Positions 7,767-16,788 of a DNA stretch of 64,000 bases are shown here, in pieces. The DNA lies in assembly GCF_927904885.1 (NCBI RefSeq), contig NZ_CAKMNW010000007.1, positions 1 through 64,000 of the forward strand, given 5' to 3'. The DNA is from Candidatus Nitrotoga sp. M5. Lineage in GTDB: Bacteria; Pseudomonadota; Gammaproteobacteria; Burkholderiales; Gallionellaceae. The notes beneath the pieces are model-generated. The model was not told the origin of the DNA, searched no databases, and saw only the letters and a list, made by a program, of their open reading frames with translations. The position numbers and the translations under genes were made by a program. The stretch's first letter is position 1, and each line of letters opens with the position of its first letter.

Positions 7767-9317
7767 ATGGAGGAATTAATATCCCTGATACTTTCCTACT
7801 TAAAGGGCATATGGAAATACCGGTGGTATGCGGTGGTTATTGCATGGATCGTTGTTTTAGCGGGAGGTTACAAGGTATATTCCTTACCTAACAACTATCA
7901 GTCTTCCGCGAGAGTTTTCGTGGATACCAGAACTATCTTAAAGCCACTGCTGGCAGGTATGACAACTGTTCCCAACATGGATCAGCAGGTTTCAATCATG
8001 AGCCGTACTCTTCTAAGTCGTCCAAACATAGAGCGAGTATTACGAATGGTTGATTTAGATCTCAAGGCAACAGATGCCAAAGATCATGAGCGGCTAGTCA
8101 GTGACATGAAGAGCCGAATAAGTATCAACGCAAGCAATGGCGCCGATCTCTATGTTTTTTCTTATAACGACCAAAATCCAACAATTGCGAAGGATGTGGT
8201 CCAATCCTTTTTAACCATCTTTGTTGAAGGCAGCTTTGGAAATCAGAAGCAAGACTCCGAAAAAGCAATTAAATTCATCAATGAGCAAATCAAAAATTAT
8301 GAGGATAGATTGATTCTTGCGGAAAAGGCTGTCACGGACTTCAAAATAAAGAATCGTGGTCTATTGCCCCGGGATGGTGATTTTGGCACACAATTACAAG
8401 CTGTTTCGGACAGCCTCAACGAAGCAAAATTGGGACTACGTGAAGCAGAACAAGCGCGCAACGCTATAAAAAATCAAATTGAAGATTACGCTCCTTATGA
8501 AGATCTGGATACAGAACAAGCTCCATCAACTATCGTTAACCCAGCAATTGATGCTCGGATCCAAGCGTTAGTTAATGACATGGATGCCTTACGTCTGCGC
8601 TTTACAGAACGCCACCCGGATGTTATTTCAATTAAACGTCTAATTGCACAACTTGAAGAGCGTAAGCTGGAGGAGGCCAAACTTCAAAAACCTGCCACTA
8701 CTCGAGATCGAGATCGAGATCGAGGTCGGAATTACAGCCCAATGCTGCAACAACTCAATTTTTCTTTATCAGAGGCAGAAGCCAGGGTCGCCGCAATGAA
8801 AGCTCGAGTAGACGAGTACTCTTCTCGCGCAGCTCAATTAACTGCATTGACTATTGCGAAGCCTCAAGTGGCAGAAGAGTTTGCTCAACTCAACCGTGAT
8901 TATCATATCAATAAAAATAATTATGAAAACCTCATAGGACGCCGAGAGTCAGCAAAATTATCAGGAGAATTGAGTGCCACTTCAGATATGCTGACGTTCA
9001 AGGTCATAGACCCACCTACGGTTCCACTTGCGCCCTCAGGACCGAACCGGTTAATGTTATTCAGTATGGTTTTTCTGGGTGCGCTACTGGGCGGAATAGG
9101 GGTTGCGCTCTTAATGAGCCAAATTAGACCTACTTTTATGAGTCAGAATAGCCTACGGGAAACAATTGGTTTACCGATACTGGGTACCGTGACTATGAAT
9201 TGGACTCCCCATGAAAAGACAAAGCACAAAAGGAGTCTTTATGCTTTCGGGCTCGCTATTACGCTACTGGTTGCCCTGTATAGCGTGGTAATGATAATTT
9301 TATACCTTAAATTATGA
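7767..9317 (+). CDS. XrtA-type polysaccharide chain-length determinant (Wzz/GumC-like)
   Basis: A 516-residue inner-membrane polysaccharide co-polymerase that controls chain length and couples synthesis to export. Residues 18-38 form the first membrane helix (WYAVVIAWIVVLAGGYKVY). A Wzz domain follows (NNYQSSARVFVDTRTILKPLL), then a long periplasmic coiled-coil at about 160-400. Next come the proline-rich DPPTVPLAPSGP motif and the second helix near 428-448. A third hydrophobic helix at the extreme C-terminus is typical of the XrtA subfamily. There is no fused kinase domain; the separate kinase is the next gene. Residues near 312-320 are an Arg-Asp run encoded by a tandem hexamer. GGAG lies upstream of the ATG. 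Confidence 0.92.
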   Translation: MEELISLILSYLKGIWKYRWYAVVIAWIVVLAGGYKVYSLPNNYQSSARVFVDTRTILKPLLAGMTTVPNMDQQVSIMSRTLLSRPNIERVLRMVDLDLKATDAKDHERLVSDMKSRISINASNGADLYVFSYNDQNPTIAKDVVQSFLTIFVEGSFGNQKQDSEKAIKFINEQIKNYEDRLILAEKAVTDFKIKNRGLLPRDGDFGTQLQAVSDSLNEAKLGLREAEQARNAIKNQIEDYAPYEDLDTEQAPSTIVNPAIDARIQALVNDMDALRLRFTERHPDVISIKRLIAQLEERKLEEAKLQKPATTRDRDRDRGRNYSPMLQQLNFSLSEAEARVAAMKARVDEYSSRAAQLTALTIAKPQVAEEFAQLNRDYHINKNNYENLIGRRESAKLSGELSATSDMLTFKVIDPPTVPLAPSGPNRLMLFSMVFLGALLGGIGVALLMSQIRPTFMSQNSLRETIGLPILGTVTMNWTPHEKTKHKRSLYAFGLAITLLVALYSVVMIILYLKL

Positions 9318-9450
9318 TATTAAAGGCGCCTCTTCATAACCTAAAACAACAATTATGGTCTAGCTAATTACGGACAGAAATTTATTTAATTCAAAACGAC
9401 CAAATTGAAGAACATAAAAACAGCCAGACAAAATACTGTTGGGAGATCAT

Positions 9451-10323
9451 GTGAGCATTATTGAAAAAGCAGCAAACAGATTTGAGCAGACCAAAGGCGA
9501 TCTAACGCCCCTATCAAAGATACCGTTAAAAAGTCCTAGTGAACAAAATTCAAAAATAATTAATGATCACCGTGCCCGTAACTCAGATAGAAAAACAATT
9601 GCACAAGTCGAAATAAACCTTGCCAACTTACACCAATTAGGCATGATTACTCCGGACCAAGGGAAAACTTTAGCCGCTCAAGAGTTTAGAGGAATAAAAC
9701 GCTCATTAATTCAAAATGCTTTCATTAAAGGCGCCGGAGCGATACACCATGGAAATTTAATCATGGTAACCAGTGCATTACCTCAAGAGGGGAAAACATT
9801 CTGCGCCATTAATTTGGCAATGAGCATTGCCACAGAGATGGATCACACAGTTTTGCTAATAGATGCGGATGTAGCTCGGCCATCGGTACTCCGCACACTA
9901 GGATTGAAGTCAGCTGTCGGTTTAATGGATATTCTTCTCGACGAAAAACTCGACTTAGCAGACGCCATGTTTAAAACCAATGTTGATACTCTTAGAATTC
10001 TACCCGCAGGAACAAGTCACAGACACGCTACTGAACTATTGACAAGCCAAGCCATGAGCAGTCTGTTAAATGAGATTGCAAACCGATATCCAGATCGCAT
10101 TGTGATATTTGATTCCCCACCCTTGCTGCCTACAACTGAGGCACGTGTCCTGGCAAGTCAGATGGGCCAGATTGTCATGGTGGTAGAAGCCGAAGTCACT
10201 ACTCAGCATGCTGTTAAAGAGGCGCTTCGTCAGATCGAAACAAACCCTCACATTAACTTAGTCTACAATAAATCGAAGGCATTCGCCGGCGGATCCAATT
10301 ACGGTTACGGCTACTATGACTAA
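9451..10323 (+). CDS. XrtA-associated tyrosine autokinase (Wzc/CpsD-like)
   Basis: A 290-residue bacterial tyrosine kinase that acts with the chain-length protein at the inner membrane to control polymer assembly. Walker A is SALPQEGKTF (about 107-116), Walker A' LLIDADVARPS (about 135-145), and Walker B RIVIFDSPPLL (near 215). It ends with a tyrosine cluster (SNYGYGYYD), the usual autophosphorylation tail. I chose the GTG start at 9451 (SIIEKAANRFEQ) because GGGAG lies 5 bases before it and the family begins with this sequence; a TTG at 9439 is the only longer start. The stop overlaps the next gene by 8 bases. A 133-base gap separates it from the chain-length gene. Confidence 0.9.
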   Translation: MSIIEKAANRFEQTKGDLTPLSKIPLKSPSEQNSKIINDHRARNSDRKTIAQVEINLANLHQLGMITPDQGKTLAAQEFRGIKRSLIQNAFIKGAGAIHHGNLIMVTSALPQEGKTFCAINLAMSIATEMDHTVLLIDADVARPSVLRTLGLKSAVGLMDILLDEKLDLADAMFKTNVDTLRILPAGTSHRHATELLTSQAMSSLLNEIANRYPDRIVIFDSPPLLPTTEARVLASQMGQIVMVVEAEVTTQHAVKEALRQIETNPHINLVYNKSKAFAGGSNYGYGYYD

Positions 10324-11875
10324 GGTGGCTGGAAATAATGGATTTCGCCTTGTTTTCCATAAGACAGTCAAAATAGTTACTATAATCTTACTGATATGCC
10401 CTGCCTACTCCACCGCTGCTGACTGGAAATTAACGCCTCAACTAAGACTAGTAGAAACTTATACCGACAATGTGACGCTGGATACACAAGGAAACGAGAA
10501 AAGCGACTTCATCACCCAAGTTAATCCTGGAGTATCATTGACTGGAGACGGACCACGCTTGAAAGTCAATATCAACTATATAATGCAGAATCTTTTTTAC
10601 GCCAAGATGAGCAATCGGAACAGGACTGCTCAACAGTTAAATGCAACAGCAAACGCAGAGCTAATTAAAAACTTTTTTTTCCTTGATAGTACCGCAAACA
10701 TCAGTCAGCGAAACATTTCTCTCCTTGGCCCACTCCCAGACACTAATGAAAATATTACGGGCAACCGAACCAATGTAAAAACCTATAGCATTAGTCCTTA
10801 TATTCGTCACAACCTCTCGAATTTTGCTTCAACTGAAGCGCGCTACACACATAATGAAATATCCACAGGTGCTGCGGGGCAAGCTGGGACGCAATCAGAC
10901 GCCATTTTATTTAGCTTAACCAGTGGCTCTTCCTTCAGAGAAGTAGGATGGGGCTTGAATTATAATAAACGAAAATTGGACAGTCGTGACAGATCCATAG
11001 AAAATGAGCGATATACTGGCAATCTTAGTTACCGGATTTCATCCAAATTCAGCTTGACCGGCACCAGTGGATATCAAAAATACAGCTATACATCAACAAC
11101 CGGATTATCGGCTGGGTCTTTTTGGACAGCTGGTTTTGTTTGGGCACCAACTGCGAGAACTAATATCACTGCCAATACTGGTAAAGCTTTTTTTGGCACT
11201 ACGTACACACTCGCTGCCAGCCATCGCACTCGCAGATCAGCTTGGAGCCTAAACTACAACCAGAATATCACCACAACCCGCGATCAATTTTTTATCCCCC
11301 CCACGACCGATACGGCAAGTTTCCTGAACCAACTATGGACTTCCAACATCCCTGACCCATTAATGCGTCAGCAAACAGTAGATACCTTTATTAGAGACAA
11401 TGGACTGGAAGCCTCCATTTTTGACCCAATCAATTTCTTTACAAATCAATTTTTTCTGCAAAAGCGCTTGCAGGCAAGCGTTGCTTTAAGTGGCGCAAGA
11501 AATACGCTCATATTTAGCATTTTCCATATGTTACGCGAACCACAAACAGCTGGAGATGCAAATGATGCTGCACTTATTGGGACAAACAGTATTGGACTTA
11601 ACGGAAGCATAAAGCAAATTGGCGGCAATGTTAGTTGGAATTGGAAAATTGGTCCACGAACCACCGCCAATGTCGGCGGCAGGTTCATTAGATCAAGTAT
11701 CCTCGCTACGGGCAGAGAAGATGATACAAAAAACTTCACAGTCGGTCTGACAAGACAAATACAGCCCAAACTTAATGGAGCAGTAAACTTACGACATATT
11801 GAGCGAACCTCTAACCAAATTGGCAGTGATTATCGCGAAAATGCCCTCATCGCATCTCTGACAATGAGTTTCTAG
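10316..11875 (+). CDS. XrtA/PEP-CTERM-associated outer-membrane beta-barrel protein
   Basis: A 519-residue protein of the family found only with exosortase A polysaccharide loci (TIGR03016 type). It has an N-terminal signal peptide (hydrophobic IVTIILLICPAYSTAA, cleavage near residue 36). It then has a long series of alternating polar/hydrophobic strands beginning WKLTPQLRLVETYTDNVTLD and ending SLTMSF with a terminal Phe, the BamA recognition signature of outer-membrane barrels. Function is inferred: a large porin-like barrel that may let the polymer cross the outer membrane, taking the place of the missing C-terminal helix of the short Wza. It starts inside the kinase gene (8-base overlap) and is followed 17 bases later by the ATPase gene. 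Confidence 0.88.
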   Translation: MTKVAGNNGFRLVFHKTVKIVTIILLICPAYSTAADWKLTPQLRLVETYTDNVTLDTQGNEKSDFITQVNPGVSLTGDGPRLKVNINYIMQNLFYAKMSNRNRTAQQLNATANAELIKNFFFLDSTANISQRNISLLGPLPDTNENITGNRTNVKTYSISPYIRHNLSNFASTEARYTHNEISTGAAGQAGTQSDAILFSLTSGSSFREVGWGLNYNKRKLDSRDRSIENERYTGNLSYRISSKFSLTGTSGYQKYSYTSTTGLSAGSFWTAGFVWAPTARTNITANTGKAFFGTTYTLAASHRTRRSAWSLNYNQNITTTRDQFFIPPTTDTASFLNQLWTSNIPDPLMRQQTVDTFIRDNGLEASIFDPINFFTNQFFLQKRLQASVALSGARNTLIFSIFHMLREPQTAGDANDAALIGTNSIGLNGSIKQIGGNVSWNWKIGPRTTANVGGRFIRSSILATGREDDTKNFTVGLTRQIQPKLNGAVNLRHIERTSNQIGSDYRENALIASLTMSF

Positions 11876-11892
11876 CTGGAGCAACCAAATAT

Positions 11893-12900
11893 ATGTATCA
11901 ATCTTACTACGGACTGAGTGCCAAGCCCTTTCAACTAAAGCCTGATCCACAGTTCTTTTTTGGCAGCAGCGGTCATAAACGCGCTATGGCCTACTTGGAA
12001 TATGGCCTTTCTCAAGGTGAAGGCTTCATCGTCATAACCGGTGAAATAGGCGCAGGCAAAACCACCTTAGTGCGTGGTCTTTTCTGCAAGCTTGAATCGG
12101 AAAAAATTCTAGCTGCACAAATCGTAAACACCAACCTTAATGCAGAAGATACATTAAAAATGGTAGTCGCAGCATTTGGGCTCCCCAACGAAGATGGCTC
12201 TAAAGCCACCCTGCTGACCAGGCTTGAGCAGTTTCTTCGGCAATGTGATCAAAAAGGAAAACGCGCATTACTGATAGTTGATGAAGCACAGAATCTTTCA
12301 CCCCAAGCAGTGGAAGAATTAAGAATGCTGTCCAATTTTCAAACTGCTGACAAATCATTGCTTCAAATTTTCCTGCTAGGTCAGCCGGAATTCAGGAGAA
12401 CCCTTCTTAGTCACGACATGCAACAATTGCAACAGAGGGTAATTGCAACCTACCACTTGGGGCCACTAAATTTATTGGAAACAAAAGGCTATATCGAGCA
12501 TCGATTGAATACCGTTGGCTGGAATGGAGACCCTTCTTTGAACGAAGATGCTTTTTTAGAAATTTATAATTTTACTGGCGGCATCCCGCGCAAAATAAAT
12601 ACACTTTGCGATCGACTTTTTCTAATGGGCTATCTCGAAGAACGTCATCATTTCGGAAGCTCCGATGTGGCGGAGGTAATTAGCGATATTCAAAAGGAGT
12701 TTGCTCTCCCTGAATCGGAAGCCGCATCACAAAATGTATCTGACACCCTACAAACGAGGCAGGAAGATGATACTCAGGGGAGTTTGGAAAGTATGGACGG
12801 CAGGCTTTTTAAGATGGAAAGTTCAGTCATATCCGTTCTGGACCTGGTTAAACGGATTCTTGCTCGTCCCGATTCAAACATCAATGACCTTAACAAGTAA
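11893..12900 (+). CDS. XrtA-associated secretion ATPase (ExeA-like AAA)
   Basis: A 335-residue ATPase of the ExeA/GspA type specific to XrtA loci (TIGR03015 type). It begins YQSYYGLSAKPFQLKPDPQFFF, the family signature. Walker A is GEIGAGKTT (about 50-58), Walker B ALLIVDEAQNL (about 126-136), then LRMLSNFQT, a sensor region, and an arginine-rich LQQRV segment. It ends with FTGGIPRKINTLCDRLF (about 226-242). The C-terminal 60 residues are variable and probably coiled. It is thought to power assembly or export of the polymer across the envelope. It is cytoplasmic with no membrane segment, unlike ExeA proper, which continues with a peptidoglycan-binding part. Confidence 0.9.
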   Translation: MYQSYYGLSAKPFQLKPDPQFFFGSSGHKRAMAYLEYGLSQGEGFIVITGEIGAGKTTLVRGLFCKLESEKILAAQIVNTNLNAEDTLKMVVAAFGLPNEDGSKATLLTRLEQFLRQCDQKGKRALLIVDEAQNLSPQAVEELRMLSNFQTADKSLLQIFLLGQPEFRRTLLSHDMQQLQQRVIATYHLGPLNLLETKGYIEHRLNTVGWNGDPSLNEDAFLEIYNFTGGIPRKINTLCDRLFLMGYLEERHHFGSSDVAEVISDIQKEFALPESEAASQNVSDTLQTRQEDDTQGSLESMDGRLFKMESSVISVLDLVKRILARPDSNINDLNK

Positions 12901-13495
12901 CAAACCACGTAAGCATCATTGATTGCTCAATGGGGAATTAATTTACCTGCGCGTGCAACTATTGCGAAATTGTATAAGGTGCAAATCACAAATTAGCTGA
13001 AGTCAAGAATTAAATCCGCACAAAATATTGCAGAGCAAGGTCAACGAAAATGAAATAAAAAGCTGGCTAAAAAACTGCAGTGAAAGCAATGGCAAGTATG
13101 CCAGCACCTTGCGCTTTTCTTAGCTCAAAGAGGTTGGAATAGCATATAGATTCTGATTCAGTAGAACATAATCCAAAATTAGCGGCCAGTGGCAGATCAC
13201 TTGCAATATCAGGAGTAGTCAAACTGCAATACGATATACAGGTTAACCATAGCATAGAGACGTCAACTAGGTCGACTCCGCATTAACGAATTTTGAGAAT
13301 TCTTAATCAGAAAGCCCATATACACCAAGCCTATAGAATCAATGCGATCACTTTAAAAAATATAATAGTAGAGCAACGGGCGATGTCGCAACGTGCATTT
13401 TTAGACCACGTGTCAAGCCAGCATAGCTAAGGGTGCAACAGCGTGCGGTACCCCGCGCAAATTTATTAAAAATAATATTATCAATATCATAAATT
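12901..13495. other. Gap between the ATPase and epimerase genes
   Basis: Almost 600 bases with no supported gene. A minus-strand frame at 13067-13255 is rich in Ser and Cys with no start signal and looks accidental. The last 100 bases before the epimerase are very AT-rich and probably include its promoter. The export genes and the biosynthesis genes are therefore likely separate transcripts. Confidence 0.4.
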
Positions 13496-14659
13496 ATGGA
13501 AATCAATAAATCATCTGCTCCTACACCTTACAGCATTCTATGTGTTGTAGGCGCGCGCCCTAACTTTATGAAAATGGCTCCTATTATCGAAGCCTTTGCT
13601 GCTCTTGGACCTGAAATCAATGTATGTTTGGTTCACACTGGGCAACATTATGACGTAGCCATGAACCACCAGTATTTCGAAGCGCTTGGTATACCACAGC
13701 CCGATATAAATTTAGATGTTGGCTCCGGCAGCCACACAACACAAACCGCCAATGTGATGCTCCGCTTCGAATCAGTTCTGGACACAAAGAACCCTTCCGC
13801 AGTGCTAGTAGTCGGCGATGTGAATTCCACCCTAGCCTGCGCGCTTGTAGCAGTAAAAAAGGGTATTCCCGTAATTCACGTTGAGGCTGGTCTGCGTAGT
13901 TTCGACCGTGCTATGCCAGAAGAAATCAACCGGGTATTGACCGACCAGATATCTGAGCTCCTTTTTATCACTGAGCGCAGTGGTCGCGAAAATCTCTTGC
14001 GTGAGGGAATATCCAAACATCGCATTCGATTTGTCGGCAATGTCATGATTGATACCTTGCATCACAACCTGAAAAAAGCAGTACCAGTATCTAAAATTCT
14101 GAAAAATTCTGACAGTGAAAAATTTCTTACCGGCCATGACGGATATGGGGTCCTAACCGCACACCGGCCTTCCAATGTTGATGATCCCGACACGCTGCGT
14201 TCATTGCTTGAAATAGCCATCAAAATTAGTGCTCAATTACCAATTATTTTTCCGATGCACCCACGCACTCGTGACATGATTCAAAAGTTTGGATTGAATA
14301 AAATATTGGATGTTCCGACAGTATTGCAACTGCCGCCAATGGGTTATTTGGAAATGCTGGGGCTTATGAAGGATGCACGAGTTGTATTGACTGACTCAGG
14401 CGGTATTCAGGAAGAAACCACTGCTCTTGGTGTTCCCTGCATTACACTCAGAGATAACACAGAAAGACCGATCACAGTGGATGAGGGAACCAACACGATT
14501 GCCGGATTAGACTCAGCAAAGATACTAACAATATTTGACGAAGTCATGCTTACCGGCGGGAAAGCAGGCAGAACCCCTGAACTCTGGGATGGACAGGCCT
14601 CAACACGTATTGCAGCGGAAGTTTTAGATTGGCTTAAAAACGGCTATCCCAACAAATAA
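13496..14659 (+). CDS. wecB: UDP-N-acetylglucosamine 2-epimerase (non-hydrolysing)
   Basis: A 387-residue cytoplasmic enzyme interconverting UDP-GlcNAc and UDP-ManNAc, supplying ManNAc-type sugars for polysaccharide. Signature motifs are GARPNFMKMAPI near residue 20, HTGQHYD, VGDVNSTLA, HVEAGLRSFDRAMPEEINR, LTAHRPSNVDD, FPMHPRTRDMI, LTDSGGIQEET and DNTERPITV. All these belong to the non-hydrolysing 2-epimerase family, whose usual length is about 375. No clear ribosome binding site precedes the ATG; the N-terminal 14 residues before YSILCVVGARPNF may be an extension. It is the first gene of the biosynthetic half of the XrtA locus, where such an epimerase is common. Confidence 0.92.
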   Translation: MEINKSSAPTPYSILCVVGARPNFMKMAPIIEAFAALGPEINVCLVHTGQHYDVAMNHQYFEALGIPQPDINLDVGSGSHTTQTANVMLRFESVLDTKNPSAVLVVGDVNSTLACALVAVKKGIPVIHVEAGLRSFDRAMPEEINRVLTDQISELLFITERSGRENLLREGISKHRIRFVGNVMIDTLHHNLKKAVPVSKILKNSDSEKFLTGHDGYGVLTAHRPSNVDDPDTLRSLLEIAIKISAQLPIIFPMHPRTRDMIQKFGLNKILDVPTVLQLPPMGYLEMLGLMKDARVVLTDSGGIQEETTALGVPCITLRDNTERPITVDEGTNTIAGLDSAKILTIFDEVMLTGGKAGRTPELWDGQASTRIAAEVLDWLKNGYPNK

Positions 14660-14879
14660 ATATTGTCGCCTCTACGAATACTGAGTGCCCAAAAAACGCG
14701 GGAAGCTTGCGAGCATACTAATGTGCAGCCTGTTGGCTAGACAAAGTTCGTCAGCAATTCTAATCACGACCAGTAAGAAAGACACTTTTTTTGCAATGCT
14801 CATAGATGAAGATGAAACGATTTAAGCAAGCAGTCTGCGCAACAAATGTGCGCAAATATGAATTTTTACAGGGAAAAAC

Positions 14880-15734
14880 ATGATGGCCAAAGCGCTGATG
14901 CGTAATGCGATGACTATCGACGTGGAAGATTACTTCCAGGTTTCAGCTTTCGCCTCCACCATCCCGCGAGAGCAATGGGAAAGTCTGCCGTGCCGAGTGG
15001 AACGCAATATAGATATCGCACTAGCCTTGCTAGACGAAGGAAATGCGCAGGCAACCTTCTTCACTTTAGGCTGGATCGCTGAACGCTACCCTGCAATCGT
15101 GCGTCGCATTGTAGATAATGGACACGAGCTTGCCAGTCATGGTTACGGTCATCAACGCGTAAGCGAGCTAAGCCGCGACGAATTTAACGAAGATATTTCA
15201 CGAGCAAAAAAAATATTAGAAGACATCTCAGGTAGCCAGGTCATTGGCTATCGTGCACCGAGTTTTTCCATAGGCACTGATAATCTATGGGCACTTGACT
15301 CACTACAGGAAGCTGGCTATCAATATAGCTCCAGCATTTATCCGATACGACACGACCATTACGGTATGCCCGAGGCACCTCGTTTTGCCCACTATCCACG
15401 CGGAAAGGAAGGCATGCTGGAACTCCCCCCCACCACTGCAGTATTCATGGGCCGAAACTTACCCGCAGCAGGCGGAGGCTATTTCAGATTACTACCCTAT
15501 CAAGCATCGCGCTGGCTCATACGACGTGTCAACCAGCAAGACGAAAAACCCTGTATTTTTTATTTTCACCCGTGGGAGCTTGATCCAGACCAACCACGTC
15601 AAAATAACATCTCGACGAAAACACGCTTTCGCCATTACATCAATCTGAAACGTATGGCATCCCGCTTACAATCTTTGCTGCGGGATTTTAACTGGGGCCG
15701 CATGGATCACATATTTATGAATGCAGGCGCATGA
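14880..15734 (+). CDS. XrtA-associated polysaccharide deacetylase
   Basis: A 284-residue NodB-homology deacetylase of the XrtA subgroup (TIGR03006 type). The metal-binding and catalytic residues are visible: TIDVEDYF (Asp14, Asp17), SHGYGHQRV (His87, His91), GYRAPSFSIG, and FYFHPWELDP near the end. It likely removes N-acetyl groups from GlcNAc or ManNAc units of the exopolysaccharide, in keeping with the epimerase gene before it. It has no signal peptide, as usual for this subgroup. An AGGGAAAA tract precedes the first ATG; a later in-frame Met at residue 7 is nearer the usual family start. The next gene starts in its stop codon (ATGA overlap). Confidence 0.9.
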   Translation: MMAKALMRNAMTIDVEDYFQVSAFASTIPREQWESLPCRVERNIDIALALLDEGNAQATFFTLGWIAERYPAIVRRIVDNGHELASHGYGHQRVSELSRDEFNEDISRAKKILEDISGSQVIGYRAPSFSIGTDNLWALDSLQEAGYQYSSSIYPIRHDHYGMPEAPRFAHYPRGKEGMLELPPTTAVFMGRNLPAAGGGYFRLLPYQASRWLIRRVNQQDEKPCIFYFHPWELDPDQPRQNNISTKTRFRHYINLKRMASRLQSLLRDFNWGRMDHIFMNAGA

Positions 15735-16783
15735 TGGACGTTTCAACAGTCATACCTGCGCTGCAGGTACGCGTGATGACACCAAATGACGCCGTACGCT
15801 GGGATGAATTTGTTTATGCGTGTCCTGAAGCCACTTTTTTTCATCGTGCTGGCTGGAAAGAGGTAATTGAACGAGCCTTCGGACACCACACTCATTTTCT
15901 GCTGGCTGAAGAAAATGGAATAATTCAGGGCATTTTGCCGCTGGCAGAAATTAACAGCATATTATTTGGACATTCCTTATCTTCACTTCCGTTTTGCGTT
16001 TACGGCGGCATCATTGCAAGTACAGAGCAAGCGAGGATGGCGCTAGATGATGCAGCTCAGACTTTGGCTGCAAAACTAGCTGTGGACTTCTTAGAATACC
16101 GCAACATTCAGCCCTTCCACACGGAATGGCCAAGCAAGAATCTTTATGTTTGTTTTCGCAAGATTATTGAGCCGGATATAGAAGCAAACATGCTCGCCAT
16201 CCCTCGCAAACAAAGGGCTATGGTTAGAAAGGGCATTAAAAATGGTCTCGTTAGCGAAATCGACGAAGGTGTGGAGCGCTTTTTTTCCGTGTTCGCTGAT
16301 AACGTCCACCGCCATGGCACTCCCACATTACCCATGCGCTATTTTGTATTACTCAAAGAAATATTTGGTAAAGACTGCGAAATACTGTCCGTAGTTAAGG
16401 ATGGACTCATTTTAAGTGGCGTAATGAGCTTTTATTTCCGCGACGAAGTATTACCCTACTATGCTGGTGACACCGTGGAAGCTCGCAATTTTGCGGCCAA
16501 TGATTTTAAATACTGGGAACTGATGCGGCGGGCTTGCGAACGCGGCATTAAGATTTTTGACTATGGACGCAGCAAGCGCGGTACTGGGCCGTTCGATTTC
16601 AAAAAAAACTGGGGGTTCGAGCCGCAACCGCTACATTACGAATATCAATTGATTCGAGCAAAAGCTGTGCCTGATACCAACCCTTTGAACCCGAAATACC
16701 AGTTATTCATCAAGACCTGGCAAAAATTGCCGCTACCAGTAGTCAACTGGCTTGGACCCTACATCGTAAAAAACCTGGGATAG
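15731..16783 (+). CDS. XrtA/PEP-CTERM-associated FemAB-type protein
   Basis: A 350-residue FemAB-related GNAT-fold protein of the XrtA subgroup (TIGR03019 type). The sequence starts after a short leader at VRVMTPNDAVRWDEFV-like residues, then ATFFHRAGWKEVIERAFGH (about 35-53), ILPLAEINSILFGHSLSSLPF, AIPRKQRAMVRKGIKNGL and DYGRSKRGTGPFDFKKNWGF (about 280-300). FemAB relatives add aminoacyl groups to peptide or sugar acceptors; in XrtA loci the target is unknown and may be the polymer. Translation is coupled to the deacetylase (4-base overlap), and the next gene follows after 5 bases. Confidence 0.9.
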   Translation: MMDVSTVIPALQVRVMTPNDAVRWDEFVYACPEATFFHRAGWKEVIERAFGHHTHFLLAEENGIIQGILPLAEINSILFGHSLSSLPFCVYGGIIASTEQARMALDDAAQTLAAKLAVDFLEYRNIQPFHTEWPSKNLYVCFRKIIEPDIEANMLAIPRKQRAMVRKGIKNGLVSEIDEGVERFFSVFADNVHRHGTPTLPMRYFVLLKEIFGKDCEILSVVKDGLILSGVMSFYFRDEVLPYYAGDTVEARNFAANDFKYWELMRRACERGIKIFDYGRSKRGTGPFDFKKNWGFEPQPLHYEYQLIRAKAVPDTNPLNPKYQLFIKTWQKLPLPVVNWLGPYIVKNLG

Positions 16784-16788
16784 GGCCG

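Noticed and set aside
13064-13080. TGGC-N8-TGCA resembling a sigma-54 promoter
   Set aside because: It has the GG-N10-GC spacing and XrtA systems can use sigma-54, but the intermediate bases match poorly and the next gene starts over 400 bases away.
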